Part shown: positions 17,964 to 27,163 of the stretch, piece by piece
How positions within the stretch are numbered: position 1 is the stretch's first letter
Layout of the letters: every line of letters starts with the position of its first letter
DNA from: Tuberibacillus sp. Marseille-P3662
GTDB lineage: Bacteria > Bacillota > Bacilli > Bacillales > Sporolactobacillaceae
DNA: 64,000 nt
Direction: 5' to 3'
Assembly (NCBI RefSeq): GCF_900178005.1
Contig: NZ_FXBS01000006.1
Span: 1,893,585-1,957,584 of the forward strand
Position numbers and translations under genes: made by a program
The notes under the pieces: model-generated
Database searches by the model: none
What the model saw: only the letters and a program-made list of their open reading frames with translations
Told to the model about the DNA's origin: nothing

Positions 17964-17996
17964 AATCAGCGCGGGCATTCATGTCCCGCGCTGATT
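17964..17996. terminator. 12-bp hairpin between convergent transporter genes
   Basis: AATCAGCGCGGG (17964-17975) and CCCGCGCTGATT (17985-17996) form a perfect GC-rich stem with a nine-base loop. T-tails are poor, but the position between two stop codons fits a shared terminator. Confidence 0.7.
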
Positions 17997-18011
17997 ACTG
18001 CGGTTCGTAGT

Positions 18012-18983
18012 TCATTTAGCATGAATGGTTTTAAGTAATTCTTCATATTTTTTTGTTCGTCGTTCAAACACTTTCATCACTTCATCCCGTTTCATGATCA
18101 TAAGGTCCGCCCCGGCTTTTTTCATTTCCTTTTGAAATTGTTTATCTTGCAGTAATTGGTGAAACATGTGTTCAAGTTTTTTAATAATTGGCTTTGGAGT
18201 TCCTTTGACAGCTGCAATCCCTCTGTCGGTACTCATAATCACACTTGGATATCCCAACTCTTTAAATGTAGGCACGTCAGGTTCAAAGTGATGACGCTTT
18301 TCGCTTGCCACAGCCAGGATCCGGACATCATCGTTTCTACGATGCATGCCTGACAAATTCCCTGAAACGACATCAATATGGCCACCAAGTAATGAGGCCG
18401 TCGCCTTTGAAGCACCTTTGAAAGCAATCGCCTTTAAATCAATGCCCGCTGCTTCTTCAAGCTGTAAAATAGCCATATGTTGACCGACATATTTGCCTGA
18501 GTGTCCAATGGTTACAGAACCTGGATGCTCCTTAGCATACTGAATCACATCACTTAAGGTTTTAAAGGGGCTATTCTTTTTCACGGCAAACACGGTTGGA
18601 TCATAACCCCAGTTCACAATGGGTTCGAAATCGTCTGTTGAATACGTGTCATAAGCCATTGGTTGCGTAATTATATGGGGTAAGTTGTAAGCCGATAAAA
18701 TATATCCATTTTTTTTGACATTGGAAAAGTAGTTCCATCCGACTTGTCCTCCCCCGCCCGGTTTGTTAACCACAATCATGTCCTGTCCTAAATATTTTTT
18801 GGCATACTTTGCGATGATGCGGGCCTGCGTATCGGTCCCACCCCCTGGCGAATAGGAAACAATCAGTTTTAAGGATTTGTTAGGAAAGGCTTGGTTTGAA
18901 TCTGATGAATCTTGTGAACACCCCGATATAACCAGGATAGCCCCCAGTAGCATCATGGCCAAAATGGCTTTCAATGGTCGCAT
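18012..18983 (-). CDS. TctC-family substrate-binding lipoprotein
   Basis: Extracytoplasmic solute-binding component of a tripartite tricarboxylate transporter, about 323 residues. The signal peptide MRPLKAILAMMLLGAILVISGC ends with a lipobox (ISGC). The Bug/TctC signature follows: LIVSYSPGGGTDTQARIIAKY, VVNKPGGGGQVGWNYFSN, and later VPTFKELGYPSVIMSTDRGIAA. I start at ATG 18981-18983, though its ribosome site (AAAGGG) is 13 bases away; GTG 18995 is an alternative that lies too close to it. It faces the TctA-TctB gene. Confidence 0.88.
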   Translation of the reverse strand: MRPLKAILAMMLLGAILVISGCSQDSSDSNQAFPNKSLKLIVSYSPGGGTDTQARIIAKYAKKYLGQDMIVVNKPGGGGQVGWNYFSNVKKNGYILSAYNLPHIITQPMAYDTYSTDDFEPIVNWGYDPTVFAVKKNSPFKTLSDVIQYAKEHPGSVTIGHSGKYVGQHMAILQLEEAAGIDLKAIAFKGASKATASLLGGHIDVVSGNLSGMHRRNDDVRILAVASEKRHHFEPDVPTFKELGYPSVIMSTDRGIAAVKGTPKPIIKKLEHMFHQLLQDKQFQKEMKKAGADLMIMKRDEVMKVFERRTKKYEELLKTIHAK

Positions 18984-19053
18984 ACGTTCACACACACCCT
19001 TTCAAGCACGTAGTGCATCATATGCCTAAAAATTGGGCGCGTGTGATCGATTT

Positions 19054-19671
19054 TCACCGCTTGCGCCAACCAAAATTCATCATGATATCTTCCATTTGTA
19101 ATTGTTGAACCATATCGATCATCCGTGTACCGATCCACTGAGTAATAAGAGCGTAGATAATGATTGGCAGGTCAACCACAATGGCTGTTAATAGCATCAT
19201 CGATCCGTTGATCCAAAAAATGACGCGTCCAGGTGAGAAATGTCGATAGGTTGCAATGATTAAAGCTAAGATAACAAGACCGCCGTTGGAAGCCTTTTGC
19301 CGAACCATCATCCCCACTCCGATTCCGAAACAAAGCGCGCCCATCAGAATATCCAACCACAGATAAGGATGAGATCGGACCGTTAAAAAGCTTAACAGGT
19401 TGACGACAATAGAAACGACGGTAACAGCATACATTGTCCGAATGGCACTAGCCATGCCTAAGTATTTTCCAGCCATGATCAGCAAGGGGAAATTTACGAG
19501 CCATAAAGTGATACCTAACGGCAGCCCGAAAAAGTATTCAGCGAGAACGGCCATCGCCGCTGCACCCCCGGTCGGTATATCATGAGGAAATAAAAATATG
19601 GCAAGCGCGATTCCCTGAAGGATGCTACCTAATGTTAACCAAAAATACGATATCATCTGTTGTTTAGTCAT
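19054..19671 (-). CDS. YitT/DUF161-family membrane protein
   Basis: Integral membrane protein of 205 residues with five or six predicted helices. It includes SILQGIALAIFLFPHDIPTGGAAAMAV and GIGVGMMVRQKASNGGLVILAL, the pattern of the first part of YitT-type proteins. The C-terminal soluble DUF2179 domain usual in YitT is missing, so this is the short form. I start at ATG 19669-19671, with AGAGGT about nine bases upstream; an ATG at 19677 and longer versions are possible. The function is unknown. It is divergent from the formate dehydrogenase operon. Confidence 0.7.
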   Translation of the reverse strand: MTKQQMISYFWLTLGSILQGIALAIFLFPHDIPTGGAAAMAVLAEYFFGLPLGITLWLVNFPLLIMAGKYLGMASAIRTMYAVTVVSIVVNLLSFLTVRSHPYLWLDILMGALCFGIGVGMMVRQKASNGGLVILALIIATYRHFSPGRVIFWINGSMMLLTAIVVDLPIIIYALITQWIGTRMIDMVQQLQMEDIMMNFGWRKR

Positions 19672-19878
19672 AAACATTGACCTCTTTTTATAATGAGACC
19701 TGATAAGATATCTTATTTCTCTTTGGACAAAATTATGAGGTTGTACCCAAAACATAGCTTTTCTAGCAAGACAACCGATGTTTAGCTAAAGTTGAGTTAG
19801 TTATACTCATACAAGATTGAATCCGTTTAGACCTTTTACTGGTGGGAACACTGTTTATAAAAGGTATGAGGTGGTGAG

Positions 19879-22866
19879 ATGATGTCCTTTTCCATACATA
19901 TTAACAATCAATCCTATAAAGCTAAGGAAGGACAATCTATTTTTGAAGTTGTGAGAGATCAAGGCATCTATGTCCCTGGGATTTGTTCCTCCCAGCCGGA
20001 CCTTGGCGTTGGTGCCATCCAGACGTGCGACACTTGTTATGTTGAAGTCGATGGCGAATTAAAAAGGTCGTGTGCAACCAAAGCAAGCCCCGGGATCAAT
20101 GTCAAAACATTGTCAGATGACGTGCAAGAGGCTCAATATGAAGCGATGTCAAGAATTTTGAAAAACCATGAGTTGTATTGTACGGTCTGTGATAATAACA
20201 ACGGCAATTGTGAAGTCCATAACACAGCCGAGTATCTTGGGTTAGATCATCAAAAATATGATTTTAAACCTAAACCCTATCCGGCCGATAACTCACATCC
20301 CTTCTATCGTTACGAACCCGATCAATGTATTCTATGTGGTTTATGTGTTGAAGCTTGTCAAGATTTACAAGTCAGCGAAGTTTTAAGTATTGATTGGGAA
20401 CGCGAACAACCCCGTGTGATTTGGGATAATGATGTTCCCATCGATCAATCGTCTTGCGTTTCCTGCGGCCACTGTGTCTCGGTCTGCCCCTGTAATGCTT
20501 TAATGGAAAAGCCGATGTTGGGCGAGGCCGGCTACATGACGGGGATGCCTAAGAATATCCTGGAGCCCATGATTGATTTAACGAAAGAGGTTGAACCTGG
20601 TTACAATGAGATATTTACGATTTCGAACCTAGAATCCACCATGCGGGAAGATCGCATTGAGAAAACAAAGACCGTCTGCACCTATTGTGGCGTCGGCTGT
20701 AGTTTTGAAATGTGGACAAAGGATCGGAAAATCCTTAAAGTTCAACCCGATCCAGAAGCGCCGGCAAACGGTATTTCAACTTGTGTCAAAGGAAAATTCG
20801 GCTGGGATTTTGTCAATAGCGAGGAACGGTTAACCAAACCATTAATCCGGAAAGACGATCGATTTGTCGAAGCAACGTGGGATGAAGCTTTAACCTTAAT
20901 CGCAGAAAAGTTCACCTCAATTAAAGATAACCACGGTCCTGATGCCACAGGCTTTATCGCCTCTTCCAAATGTACCAATGAAGAAAATTATCTTTTTCAA
21001 AAATTAGCCCGCGCTATTATGGGGACGAATAATGTCGATAATTGCTCTCGCTACTGCCAATCACCAGCGTCAACCGGTCTCATGCGGACGGTTGGCATCG
21101 GCGGTGATGCTGGAACGATTCAAGATATCGCGAGCGCTGAACTCGTCATCGTAGTTGGTGCCAACCCAGCTGAATCTCACCCGGTATTAGCGACACGGGT
21201 GAAGCGGGCACACAAACTTCATGGCCAAAAGTTAATTGTGTCCGACTTAAGAAAAAATGAATTGGCCCAGAAAGCGGATCAATTCATTCATCCCAAACCA
21301 GGTACCGATCTGATTTGGTTATCCGCTGTGACTAAATATATTATTGATCAAGGCTGGGCTGATGAGTCTTTTATTCATCAGCGTGTGAACGGCTTTGACG
21401 ATTTTGTTCAATCTCTTGAGACATATACCCTCGATTACGCTGAAGAAAAGACAGGTTTAAGCCAAGACACTTTAAAACAGGTGGCTCAAAGCATTCACGA
21501 AGCTAATACGGTCTGTTGTCTATGGGCGATGGGCGTAACGCAGCATTCCGGTGGAACCGATACAAGCACGGCGATCTCCAACCTGCTATTGGTCACAGGT
21601 AACTATGGTAAACCAGGTACAGGGGCTTACCCGCTCCGGGGTCACAACAACGTTCAAGGCGCCAGCGATTTCGGAACGATGCCAGCCTGGCTGCCAGGCT
21701 ATGAAGCGGTCGAAAACGATGATGTTCGCGCCCGATATGAGAAAGCTTGGGGAACGAAACTGCCAAAAGATCCAGGTCTCAATAATCACCAAATTGTTGA
21801 AGCGATTCAAGACGACAAAGTCAAAGGTATGTATCTCTTTGGTGAAGAGATGGGATTGGTCGATTCCAATATCAATTATGTTCATGAAGCTTTTGAAAAA
21901 CTTGACTTTTTCGTCGTTCAAGATATCTTTTTCTCAAAAACAGCGCAATACGCCGATGTCGTGTTACCGGCGTCTCCAAGTCTTGAAAAAGAAGGCACAT
22001 TCACGAATACGGAGCGACGGATTCAACGCCTCTATCAAGTGTTTGAACCGTTGGGCGACAGCAAACCTGATTGGCAAATATTCCAGGACATTGCCAACCA
22101 GCTCGGCGCTAATTGGCATTACAAACACCCAGGCGAGATCATGGCCGAAGCAGCTCAATTAGCTCCCGTTTTTGCTGGAGTTGATTATGACCGTCTTGAA
22201 AAGTTTGAAAGTCTCGTGTGGCCTGTCGCTCCTGATGGCACAGATACGCCGCGTCTATATGAAGATTCATTTGGCTTCCCAGACGGTAAAGCCCGGCTCT
22301 TCCCTGTTGACTGGACAGAACCGTTTGAACCCTCTGATGAAGCCTACGACCTTCATTTGAATAACGGTCGACTGCTTGAGCACTTTCATGAAGGTAATAT
22401 GACTTACAAATCGGAAGGGATCACCCACAAAGTGCCCAACCCATGGCTTGAGGTATCGCCGGAGTTGGCTAAGGAACGCGGCATAAAAACAGGGGCTCTC
22501 GTCAGGCTGGAGTCACCATACGGTAAAACCAAAGTCAACGTGTGGGTGACTGAACATGTTGAAGGCAAAGAGCTCTATTTTCCGATGAACTCAACCGAAG
22601 AAGTTAGAGCCGTCAACAAATTAACAAGCAGTTACTATGACAAAGACACTCATACACCGAGCTATAAGGAAATGAACGTCAAAATGATCATCCTTGAAGC
22701 GGACGGCGTCTCCCCGCTTCCGGAAGAAAATCATCGGTTTGGCAATCGCCAACCTCATATTGGTGTCGAAACAGATAAAAAATGGAAGCGGGATGACTTC
22801 ACGTCGATTCCGCAAACTGTCAGAAAGGAGCAACTCGATCATGGCGAAAGCGATCAAGCAAATTGA
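19879..22866 (+). CDS. fdhF: Molybdenum formate dehydrogenase, large multidomain subunit
   Basis: Cytoplasmic oxidoreductase of 995 residues predicted to oxidise formate. In order: a 2Fe-2S ferredoxin domain (cysteines in GICSSQPDLGVGAIQTCDTC), a His/Cys cluster region (HELYCTVCDNNNGNC), two 4Fe-4S motifs (CILCGLCVEAC and CVSCGHCVSVC), a molybdenum-domain 4Fe-4S (CTYCGVGC), and the molybdopterin domains up to the C-terminal dinucleotide-binding barrel (about 850-960). The metal ligand is a plain cysteine in DNCSRYCQSPAS, not selenocysteine. It matches Bacillus YjgC/YrhE in architecture. Either ATG 19879 or 19882 could start, behind GGTGGTGAG. It overlaps the next gene by 26 bases. Confidence 0.92.
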   Translation: MMSFSIHINNQSYKAKEGQSIFEVVRDQGIYVPGICSSQPDLGVGAIQTCDTCYVEVDGELKRSCATKASPGINVKTLSDDVQEAQYEAMSRILKNHELYCTVCDNNNGNCEVHNTAEYLGLDHQKYDFKPKPYPADNSHPFYRYEPDQCILCGLCVEACQDLQVSEVLSIDWEREQPRVIWDNDVPIDQSSCVSCGHCVSVCPCNALMEKPMLGEAGYMTGMPKNILEPMIDLTKEVEPGYNEIFTISNLESTMREDRIEKTKTVCTYCGVGCSFEMWTKDRKILKVQPDPEAPANGISTCVKGKFGWDFVNSEERLTKPLIRKDDRFVEATWDEALTLIAEKFTSIKDNHGPDATGFIASSKCTNEENYLFQKLARAIMGTNNVDNCSRYCQSPASTGLMRTVGIGGDAGTIQDIASAELVIVVGANPAESHPVLATRVKRAHKLHGQKLIVSDLRKNELAQKADQFIHPKPGTDLIWLSAVTKYIIDQGWADESFIHQRVNGFDDFVQSLETYTLDYAEEKTGLSQDTLKQVAQSIHEANTVCCLWAMGVTQHSGGTDTSTAISNLLLVTGNYGKPGTGAYPLRGHNNVQGASDFGTMPAWLPGYEAVENDDVRARYEKAWGTKLPKDPGLNNHQIVEAIQDDKVKGMYLFGEEMGLVDSNINYVHEAFEKLDFFVVQDIFFSKTAQYADVVLPASPSLEKEGTFTNTERRIQRLYQVFEPLGDSKPDWQIFQDIANQLGANWHYKHPGEIMAEAAQLAPVFAGVDYDRLEKFESLVWPVAPDGTDTPRLYEDSFGFPDGKARLFPVDWTEPFEPSDEAYDLHLNNGRLLEHFHEGNMTYKSEGITHKVPNPWLEVSPELAKERGIKTGALVRLESPYGKTKVNVWVTEHVEGKELYFPMNSTEEVRAVNKLTSSYYDKDTHTPSYKEMNVKMIILEADGVSPLPEENHRFGNRQPHIGVETDKKWKRDDFTSIPQTVRKEQLDHGESDQAN

Positions 22867-23332
22867 TATCACCACACCCAGTCAAGAGGAGGAGCAAGCC
22901 GAAGCGGTCAATAAATTGATTGGCAAGTTGGCTGACAATCAAGAATCATTGACAAAGACATTGGAGATTGTCCAAGAACTTGATGGTGTGGGTATTCTCG
23001 ATATGGCTAAAGGTGCCTTGAAGACAAGACAGGAACTGGGTGTGCTCGCCATGGATCAAATCAATCAGCCGGAAATGCACCGCATGATCAAAAACGGCAT
23101 GATGATGGTGAGCTTACTTAATAAGATTGACCCTGATCAGTTAGAAAAGGTCTCTGATGCTATGAATCACGGACTCGAACATATGACATCATCGGATGAG
23201 GATGCACACCTCGGTTTATGGAAAATGGCCAAAGCCATGAAAGATCCCGACATCAATCGATCCCTCTATACGCTCTTTGAATTCTTAAAAGGATTTGGAC
23301 AGGCGCTGGATAAAGCCGGTGATGACAAGTGA
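22841..23332 (+). CDS. DUF1641 protein (YjgD/YrhD-like), fdh accessory
   Basis: A 163-residue soluble, mostly helical protein of the family found next to formate dehydrogenases in Bacillus (YjgD, YrhD). It shows LVQELDGVGILDMAKGAL-like helices and GLWKMAKAMKDPDINRSLY near the end. The start ATG at 22841 overlaps the fdhF end and has AAGGAG ten bases before it; a longer in-frame reading from 22694 only shadows fdhF. It is coupled to the next gene by a GTGA overlap. The exact role is unknown, possibly assembly or electron-partner binding. Confidence 0.88.
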   Translation: MAKAIKQIDITTPSQEEEQAEAVNKLIGKLADNQESLTKTLEIVQELDGVGILDMAKGALKTRQELGVLAMDQINQPEMHRMIKNGMMMVSLLNKIDPDQLEKVSDAMNHGLEHMTSSDEDAHLGLWKMAKAMKDPDINRSLYTLFEFLKGFGQALDKAGDDK

Positions 23333-23574
23333 AGACGTTTAACTTATCGATTAAAGGAATGCAGGATTCATCTGACGCTGAAAAAGTGGACGCGGTCCTG
23401 CATGACGTTTGGGGCATTCGAAAAGCGGAAGTTAATTTAGAAACCGGACAAGCCGGCATCTCCTACGATGAAAACGCAGGTGCCGTCGAAGATTTTAAAC
23501 AAGCGGTTCATGAACTAGGTTTTGAAGTCGACGACGGCACTGGTACATTAAACGAAGGAGAAGGTGACAAGTAA
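23329..23574 (+). CDS. HMA-like small protein lacking the metal-binding cysteines
   Basis: An 81-residue protein whose pattern follows the ferredoxin-like HMA fold of copper chaperones: FNLSIKGMQDSSDAEKVDAVLHDVWGIRKAEVNL, then AGISYDENAGAVEDFKQAVHELGFEV. In HMA proteins GM is followed by CxxC; here it is QDSSDA, so no cysteine is present. It starts at GTG 23329, overlapping the DUF1641 stop by four bases, so it belongs to the fdh operon. The fold assignment is mine from the pattern; the function is unknown and may be protein-protein contact. Confidence 0.7.
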   Translation: MKTFNLSIKGMQDSSDAEKVDAVLHDVWGIRKAEVNLETGQAGISYDENAGAVEDFKQAVHELGFEVDDGTGTLNEGEGDK

Positions 23575-23718
23575 ATGCCGAAAATCTGTGAAATATGCGG
23601 TCACGTCGAAACTCGAGATGAAGACGACAGCAACTACCCCATTCTTGGGGTTTGCGACAGCTGCGCCCAAGACCGGCAGCATGCGGTGAATTTTAATTTT
23701 GGCGAGAAAAATGAATGA
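23575..23718 (+). CDS. 47-residue zinc-ribbon protein at the end of the fdh operon
   Basis: Starts at ATG 23575 immediately after the previous stop (TAA 23572-23574), with AAGGTG eight bases upstream, and ends at TGA 23716-23718. It reads MPKICEICGHVETRDEDD, with CxxC, and then GVCDSCAQDRQHAV, a second CxxC about 18 residues later. This spacing fits a single four-cysteine zinc or rubredoxin-like knuckle. The short length means it is easily missed. It lies before the operon terminator, so it is the last gene. I do not recognise a named family. Confidence 0.75.
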   Translation: MPKICEICGHVETRDEDDSNYPILGVCDSCAQDRQHAVNFNFGEKNE

Positions 23719-23866
23719 GTGCACAAGTTGCGTTCCGGTGTAAAAATCACAATAGAGGCACATAAATTTTGAACTAAGTGGCATTTCATCAAGAATAGAG
23801 ACAAAAGTGAAAGAGTAGGGATTATAACTGGGAACTAAGCAACATAATTTTAGTGGGAATCATAAT

Positions 23867-23916
23867 AAAAAGGTGTCCTCAAGGTCTCACATCATCCTTC
23901 GAGGGCACCTTTTTTT
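23867..23916 (+). terminator. Terminator of the fdh operon
   Basis: AAAAAGGTGtcCTC (23867-23880) pairs with GAGggCACCTTTTT (from 23901), followed by seven Ts on the plus strand. The 20-base loop is unusually long. Confidence 0.85.
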
Positions 23917-23924
23917 CCGAAATA

Positions 23925-23951
23925 AACGGAGGGGCTTAAAACCCCTCCGTT
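23925..23951 (-). terminator. Terminator of ywhD
   Basis: AACGGAGGGG (23925-23934) and CCCCTCCGTT (23942-23951) make a perfect ten-base stem with a seven-base loop, 20 bp after the ywhD stop. The tail on the minus strand is TTTATTT. Confidence 0.8.
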
Positions 23952-23970
23952 CTTACATAACTTTATTCGA

Positions 23971-24501
23971 TTATTCAGCATCGACGCTGAGTTCACCCTG
24001 TAGTTCCTTGGAATGCTTCCACAAATTCTCATGATTCGATTCTAAAAATGCCTTTAATAATCCCTTTGACTTGGCATCCAAGTTGTCGAGCACAAATTTT
24101 CCCTTCATGGCTTTATCTAAGTTATTCACATGCTCCGGCATCGATTTATAGCCAGGACGGATGCGGCGTTCTTCATTGGAAACTAAAATTTCGCAAGCCG
24201 CAGCGCCGTTGAAATAAGGCCCTTCTTCTCCGTGTCCGGCCGCGACCCATACAATCCAATAAAGATTGGCATCATCCAAACCTTCCTTCGATGGATTAAA
24301 GCGGACTCGCTTCTCCACTTTACTCTTGGCATGCATCGCTCCCATGTCAATAAAGACGTCCTCATTCTGTGGATCAATGATAACAGGAGTAATATGATCA
24401 AGACTGATGGTACCTACACCAAAACTGCCGTCACCGTCCGTCGAATCACCACTAAGGATGTTAAACTGATTTTTACTTTTATCATTAAAAAGGTCCTTCA
24501 T
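23971..24501 (-). CDS. ywhD: YwhD family protein
   Basis: A 176-residue soluble protein closely resembling Bacillus YwhD: FNILSGDSTDGDGSFGVGTISLDHITPVIID, DMGAMHAKSKVEKRVRF, LYWIVWVAAGHGEEGPY and a helical C-terminus. Its biochemical role is not established. The start ATG has GGGAGG upstream. Neighbours (fdh operon, yuzB) do not clarify its task. Confidence 0.9.
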   Translation of the reverse strand: MKDLFNDKSKNQFNILSGDSTDGDGSFGVGTISLDHITPVIIDPQNEDVFIDMGAMHAKSKVEKRVRFNPSKEGLDDANLYWIVWVAAGHGEEGPYFNGAAACEILVSNEERRIRPGYKSMPEHVNNLDKAMKGKFVLDNLDAKSKGLLKAFLESNHENLWKHSKELQGELSVDAE

Positions 24502-24575
24502 AAATATAACCTCCCTTTAAGCTGTCTATATGATCTATACACGCTCATATACATGAACCCATCCAACAAGTGATT

Positions 24576-24821
24576 TTATTCATACACAGCCAATTCGGCT
24601 TCGATTTGCTGCTTAATTTTATCTAAACATGCTTCTGCCGTTTTTGCAAAGACTCGCTTGCCATTAACCATAGCATACGGACGGACTCTGCAGATACCGC
24701 AGTATGAAAGACATTCATTCTTAATAACAGCGACTTCCGGATATTGCGATTCCAGATCCTCTTCAACATCGAGAAGGTTAATTAAACTGGTTTCGCAGAC
24801 TTCTACAACGACGATACCCAT
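24576..24821 (-). CDS. yuzB: YuzB/DUF1450 thioredoxin-like protein
   Basis: An 81-residue protein with a ferredoxin- or thioredoxin-like pattern: MGIVVVEVCETSLINLL, then ECLSYCGICRVRPYAMVNGKRV with cysteines arranged CxxxCxxC, and a helical end. Bacillus YuzB is nearly the same size; its function is unknown, though the cysteines suggest redox or metal binding. I take the ATG at 24819-24821 behind GGTGG. Confidence 0.88.
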   Translation of the reverse strand: MGIVVVEVCETSLINLLDVEEDLESQYPEVAVIKNECLSYCGICRVRPYAMVNGKRVFAKTAEACLDKIKQQIEAELAVYE

Positions 24822-24901
24822 TTTTTCCACCTTCTTATCATCTATCGTCTGCTGACACTATTTTATCTATATGAATCGACTTTTACAAATAGGGTGCCTA
24901 A

Positions 24902-24934
24902 AAAAAGCTGTCGGGATGCACCCAACAGCTTTTG
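24902..24934 (-). terminator. Terminator of iolD
   Basis: On the minus strand AAAAGCTGTtGGG pairs with CCCgACAGCTTTT around TGCAT, with seven Ts following. It lies 16 bp after the iolD stop codon. Confidence 0.88.
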
Positions 24935-24949
24935 TTTCGATCTATTTGA

Positions 24950-26884
24950 TTAATATTTTTGCGCTTCCTCTAAGTGAGCCTGTTTCTCCTTGTAAGCTTC
25001 TTTTATCGATGTCTTGTCAGAGACTTCAGCAACACCTACATGCCACCATGAATCATAGTCCCCTGTCATGGTCTTCGGCAAGACTTTTATATCAATCAAT
25101 GTCGATCTTTCCTGCTGTTTTGCGTCCTCTAAAGCATGTTTTAAATCTTCAAGCGACTTGACTTGATACGTTTTAAGACCATAGCCTTCAGCGACTTTAG
25201 CAAAATCAACATTCATGATCTTACCATCATGCCTAGCAGCATCTTGATCGCGATGGCGGAATTCTGTCCCAATGCTTGGCATACCATTGCCCATCTGCAA
25301 ATTATTAATGCAGCCAAATCCCGCATTATCAAATAACACGACATTAATTTTCTTGTCTTCTTGCAGACTTGTGATCAATTCGGAATGCAGCATGAAAAAG
25401 CTTCCGTCACCAACCATCGCATAGACTTCCTGATCTGGTCGAGCGAGTTTCACACCTAGTGAACCTGATATTTCATAGCCCATGCATGAATAACCGTACT
25501 CCATGTGATACGTGTTCGGACTTTTTGTTTGCCACATTCTCTGTAGATCACCCGGAAGACTGCCGGCAGCACCCACGATAATACTATCATCAGCAATCGA
25601 TTGATTAACGACACCAATAACCGCCGTTTGCGTTAATTCTGTATCAAGTGATTCTGCATACTCAGGTAGTTGGTCATTCAAATGTCCGGCGACCTCTGGA
25701 GTATAATCTTGACCACTGAATTGGGTACTGTAAAGACGCTTAAGCTCCTTGTCCCAATCTCTTTTCGCCTCTTGAACGTCACCTTTATAGGCTGTTTTAT
25801 AATCAACAGATTGCAAAGCCTTTGTCAACTGTTGTAAAGCCCCTGCTGCGTCAGCAACAACTTTCGTCGCATCAAATTTTCTTGCATGAAAGTCTGAGGC
25901 ATTGATTGTTAGAAAATCAACTTCAGGATGACTGAATTGCGTTTTAGATGACGTGGTAAAGTCAGAAAAACGTGTGCCGACGCCAATAACGAGATCAGCT
26001 TCACGCGCGAGTCGATTCGCCGCTAAGTTCCCTGTCACCCCGACGCCGCCAAGATTAAAGGGATGATTACTGCGGACCGCGCCTTTTCCTGCTTGCGTTT
26101 CAACAAACGGGATATTATACGTTTCCGCAAACGTTTTGAGATCATCAGCAGCTTCCGCATACCGGACCCCTCCGCCACAAACGATTAGTGGTTTCTTTTT
26201 ACTTGTGATCAGATTGACCGCATCATCCAGCTCAGCTTGCGTCGGCAAACGGCGTTCAATGCGATGCACTCGTTCTTTGAAAAACGCGGCCGGAAAATCA
26301 AATGCCTCTCCTTGTACATCCTGCGGCAACGCAATCGTGACCGCACCTGTATCCGCTTGGTTTGTCAGCACACGCATCGCATTTAGTAACGCTGTCATCA
26401 CTTGCTCCGGACGGTTAATACGATCCCAATATTTACTGACGGGTCTGAGAGCATCGTTCGTTGTCACGGACGGATCATGGGTTTGCTCAATTTGCTGCAG
26501 TGCAGGGTCCGGCTGCCGCGTCGCAAACACATCGCCTGGAAATAGTAAAACCGGAATTTGATTAGCCGTTGCTGTGGACGCAGCTGTCACAAGATTGGCC
26601 GATCCCGGACCAATGGAAGACGTACAGGCCATAATCTGTTTACGATGATTTTGTTTAGCGAAAGCGACAGCCGCATGAGCCATCCCTTGTTCATTCCGCC
26701 CTTGATAAACATTCAGTTCACCTGGATGCTCCTCAAGAGCCTGCCCCATACCAAGCACATTACCATGACCAAAAATCGTAAAAACACCCTTAACGAATCG
26801 CTGTCTTGTGCCATCAAACTCAATAAACTGTTGATTTAAAAATTTCACGATAGCTTGAGCCGTCGTCAAACGGATGGTCTCCAC
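24950..26884 (-). CDS. iolD: 3D-(3,5/4)-trihydroxycyclohexane-1,2-dione hydrolase
   Basis: Thiamine diphosphate enzyme of inositol breakdown that opens the diketone ring to 5-deoxy-D-glucuronate. It has 644 residues in the acetolactate-synthase fold: N-terminal pyrimidine-binding part with [22 protein letters not shown], and C-terminal diphosphate part with [20 protein letters not shown] followed by [15 protein letters not shown]. Start is GTG at 26882-26884 behind GAGGTGATTCTCC. It forms its own transcript here, separated from the other iol genes by the LacI gene, with an operator-like box 32 bp upstream. Confidence 0.95.
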   Translation of the reverse strand: METIRLTTAQAIVKFLNQQFIEFDGTRQRFVKGVFTIFGHGNVLGMGQALEEHPGELNVYQGRNEQGMAHAAVAFAKQNHRKQIMACTSSIGPGSANLVTAASTATANQIPVLLFPGDVFATRQPDPALQQIEQTHDPSVTTNDALRPVSKYWDRINRPEQVMTALLNAMRVLTNQADTGAVTIALPQDVQGEAFDFPAAFFKERVHRIERRLPTQAELDDAVNLITSKKKPLIVCGGGVRYAEAADDLKTFAETYNIPFVETQAGKGAVRSNHPFNLGGVGVTGNLAANRLAREADLVIGVGTRFSDFTTSSKTQFSHPEVDFLTINASDFHARKFDATKVVADAAGALQQLTKALQSVDYKTAYKGDVQEAKRDWDKELKRLYSTQFSGQDYTPEVAGHLNDQLPEYAESLDTELTQTAVIGVVNQSIADDSIIVGAAGSLPGDLQRMWQTKSPNTYHMEYGYSCMGYEISGSLGVKLARPDQEVYAMVGDGSFFMLHSELITSLQEDKKINVVLFDNAGFGCINNLQMGNGMPSIGTEFRHRDQDAARHDGKIMNVDFAKVAEGYGLKTYQVKSLEDLKHALEDAKQQERSTLIDIKVLPKTMTGDYDSWWHVGVAEVSDKTSIKEAYKEKQAHLEEAQKY

Positions 26885-26915
26885 GGAGAATCACCTCAAT
26901 ACTTGAATTTTAAGA

Positions 26916-26926
26916 TTAAGCGCTTT
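26916..26926. promoter_or_regulatory. AAGCGCTT box before iolD
   Basis: TTAAGCGCTTT, one of eight similar boxes in front of iol-cluster genes (also at 30577, 31818, 32878, 33957, 35709, 35879 and 39488). Likely an operator of the local LacI protein or a cre site. Confidence 0.6.
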
Positions 26927-27163
26927 CCCTTTAGTTCAAAATAAATAATAAAAGCATAGACTTTAAATAGTTAACCCCTACAACCTTTATTATTTACATT
27001 TTTGGCTATTTTGTTATAACAGCATGCCTAGATACAATGAAAATTACCCCATTAAACCTTACACAGCAAGACACACTACAAACGCTTTCATATTAACTAT
27101 TATAAAGAAAGAGCCAACGTTATGAAACCCCTTTTTAAGAATCTTTTGTTTCATCCCACATGT

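Noticed and set aside
21040-21080. Selenocysteine at the formate dehydrogenase active site
   Set aside because: The ligand codon is TGC (cysteine) in DNCSRYCQSP. There is no in-frame TGA.
22694-22840. N-terminal extension of the DUF1641 gene
   Set aside because: The extra codons only shadow fdhF in another frame. A ribosome site precedes ATG 22841.
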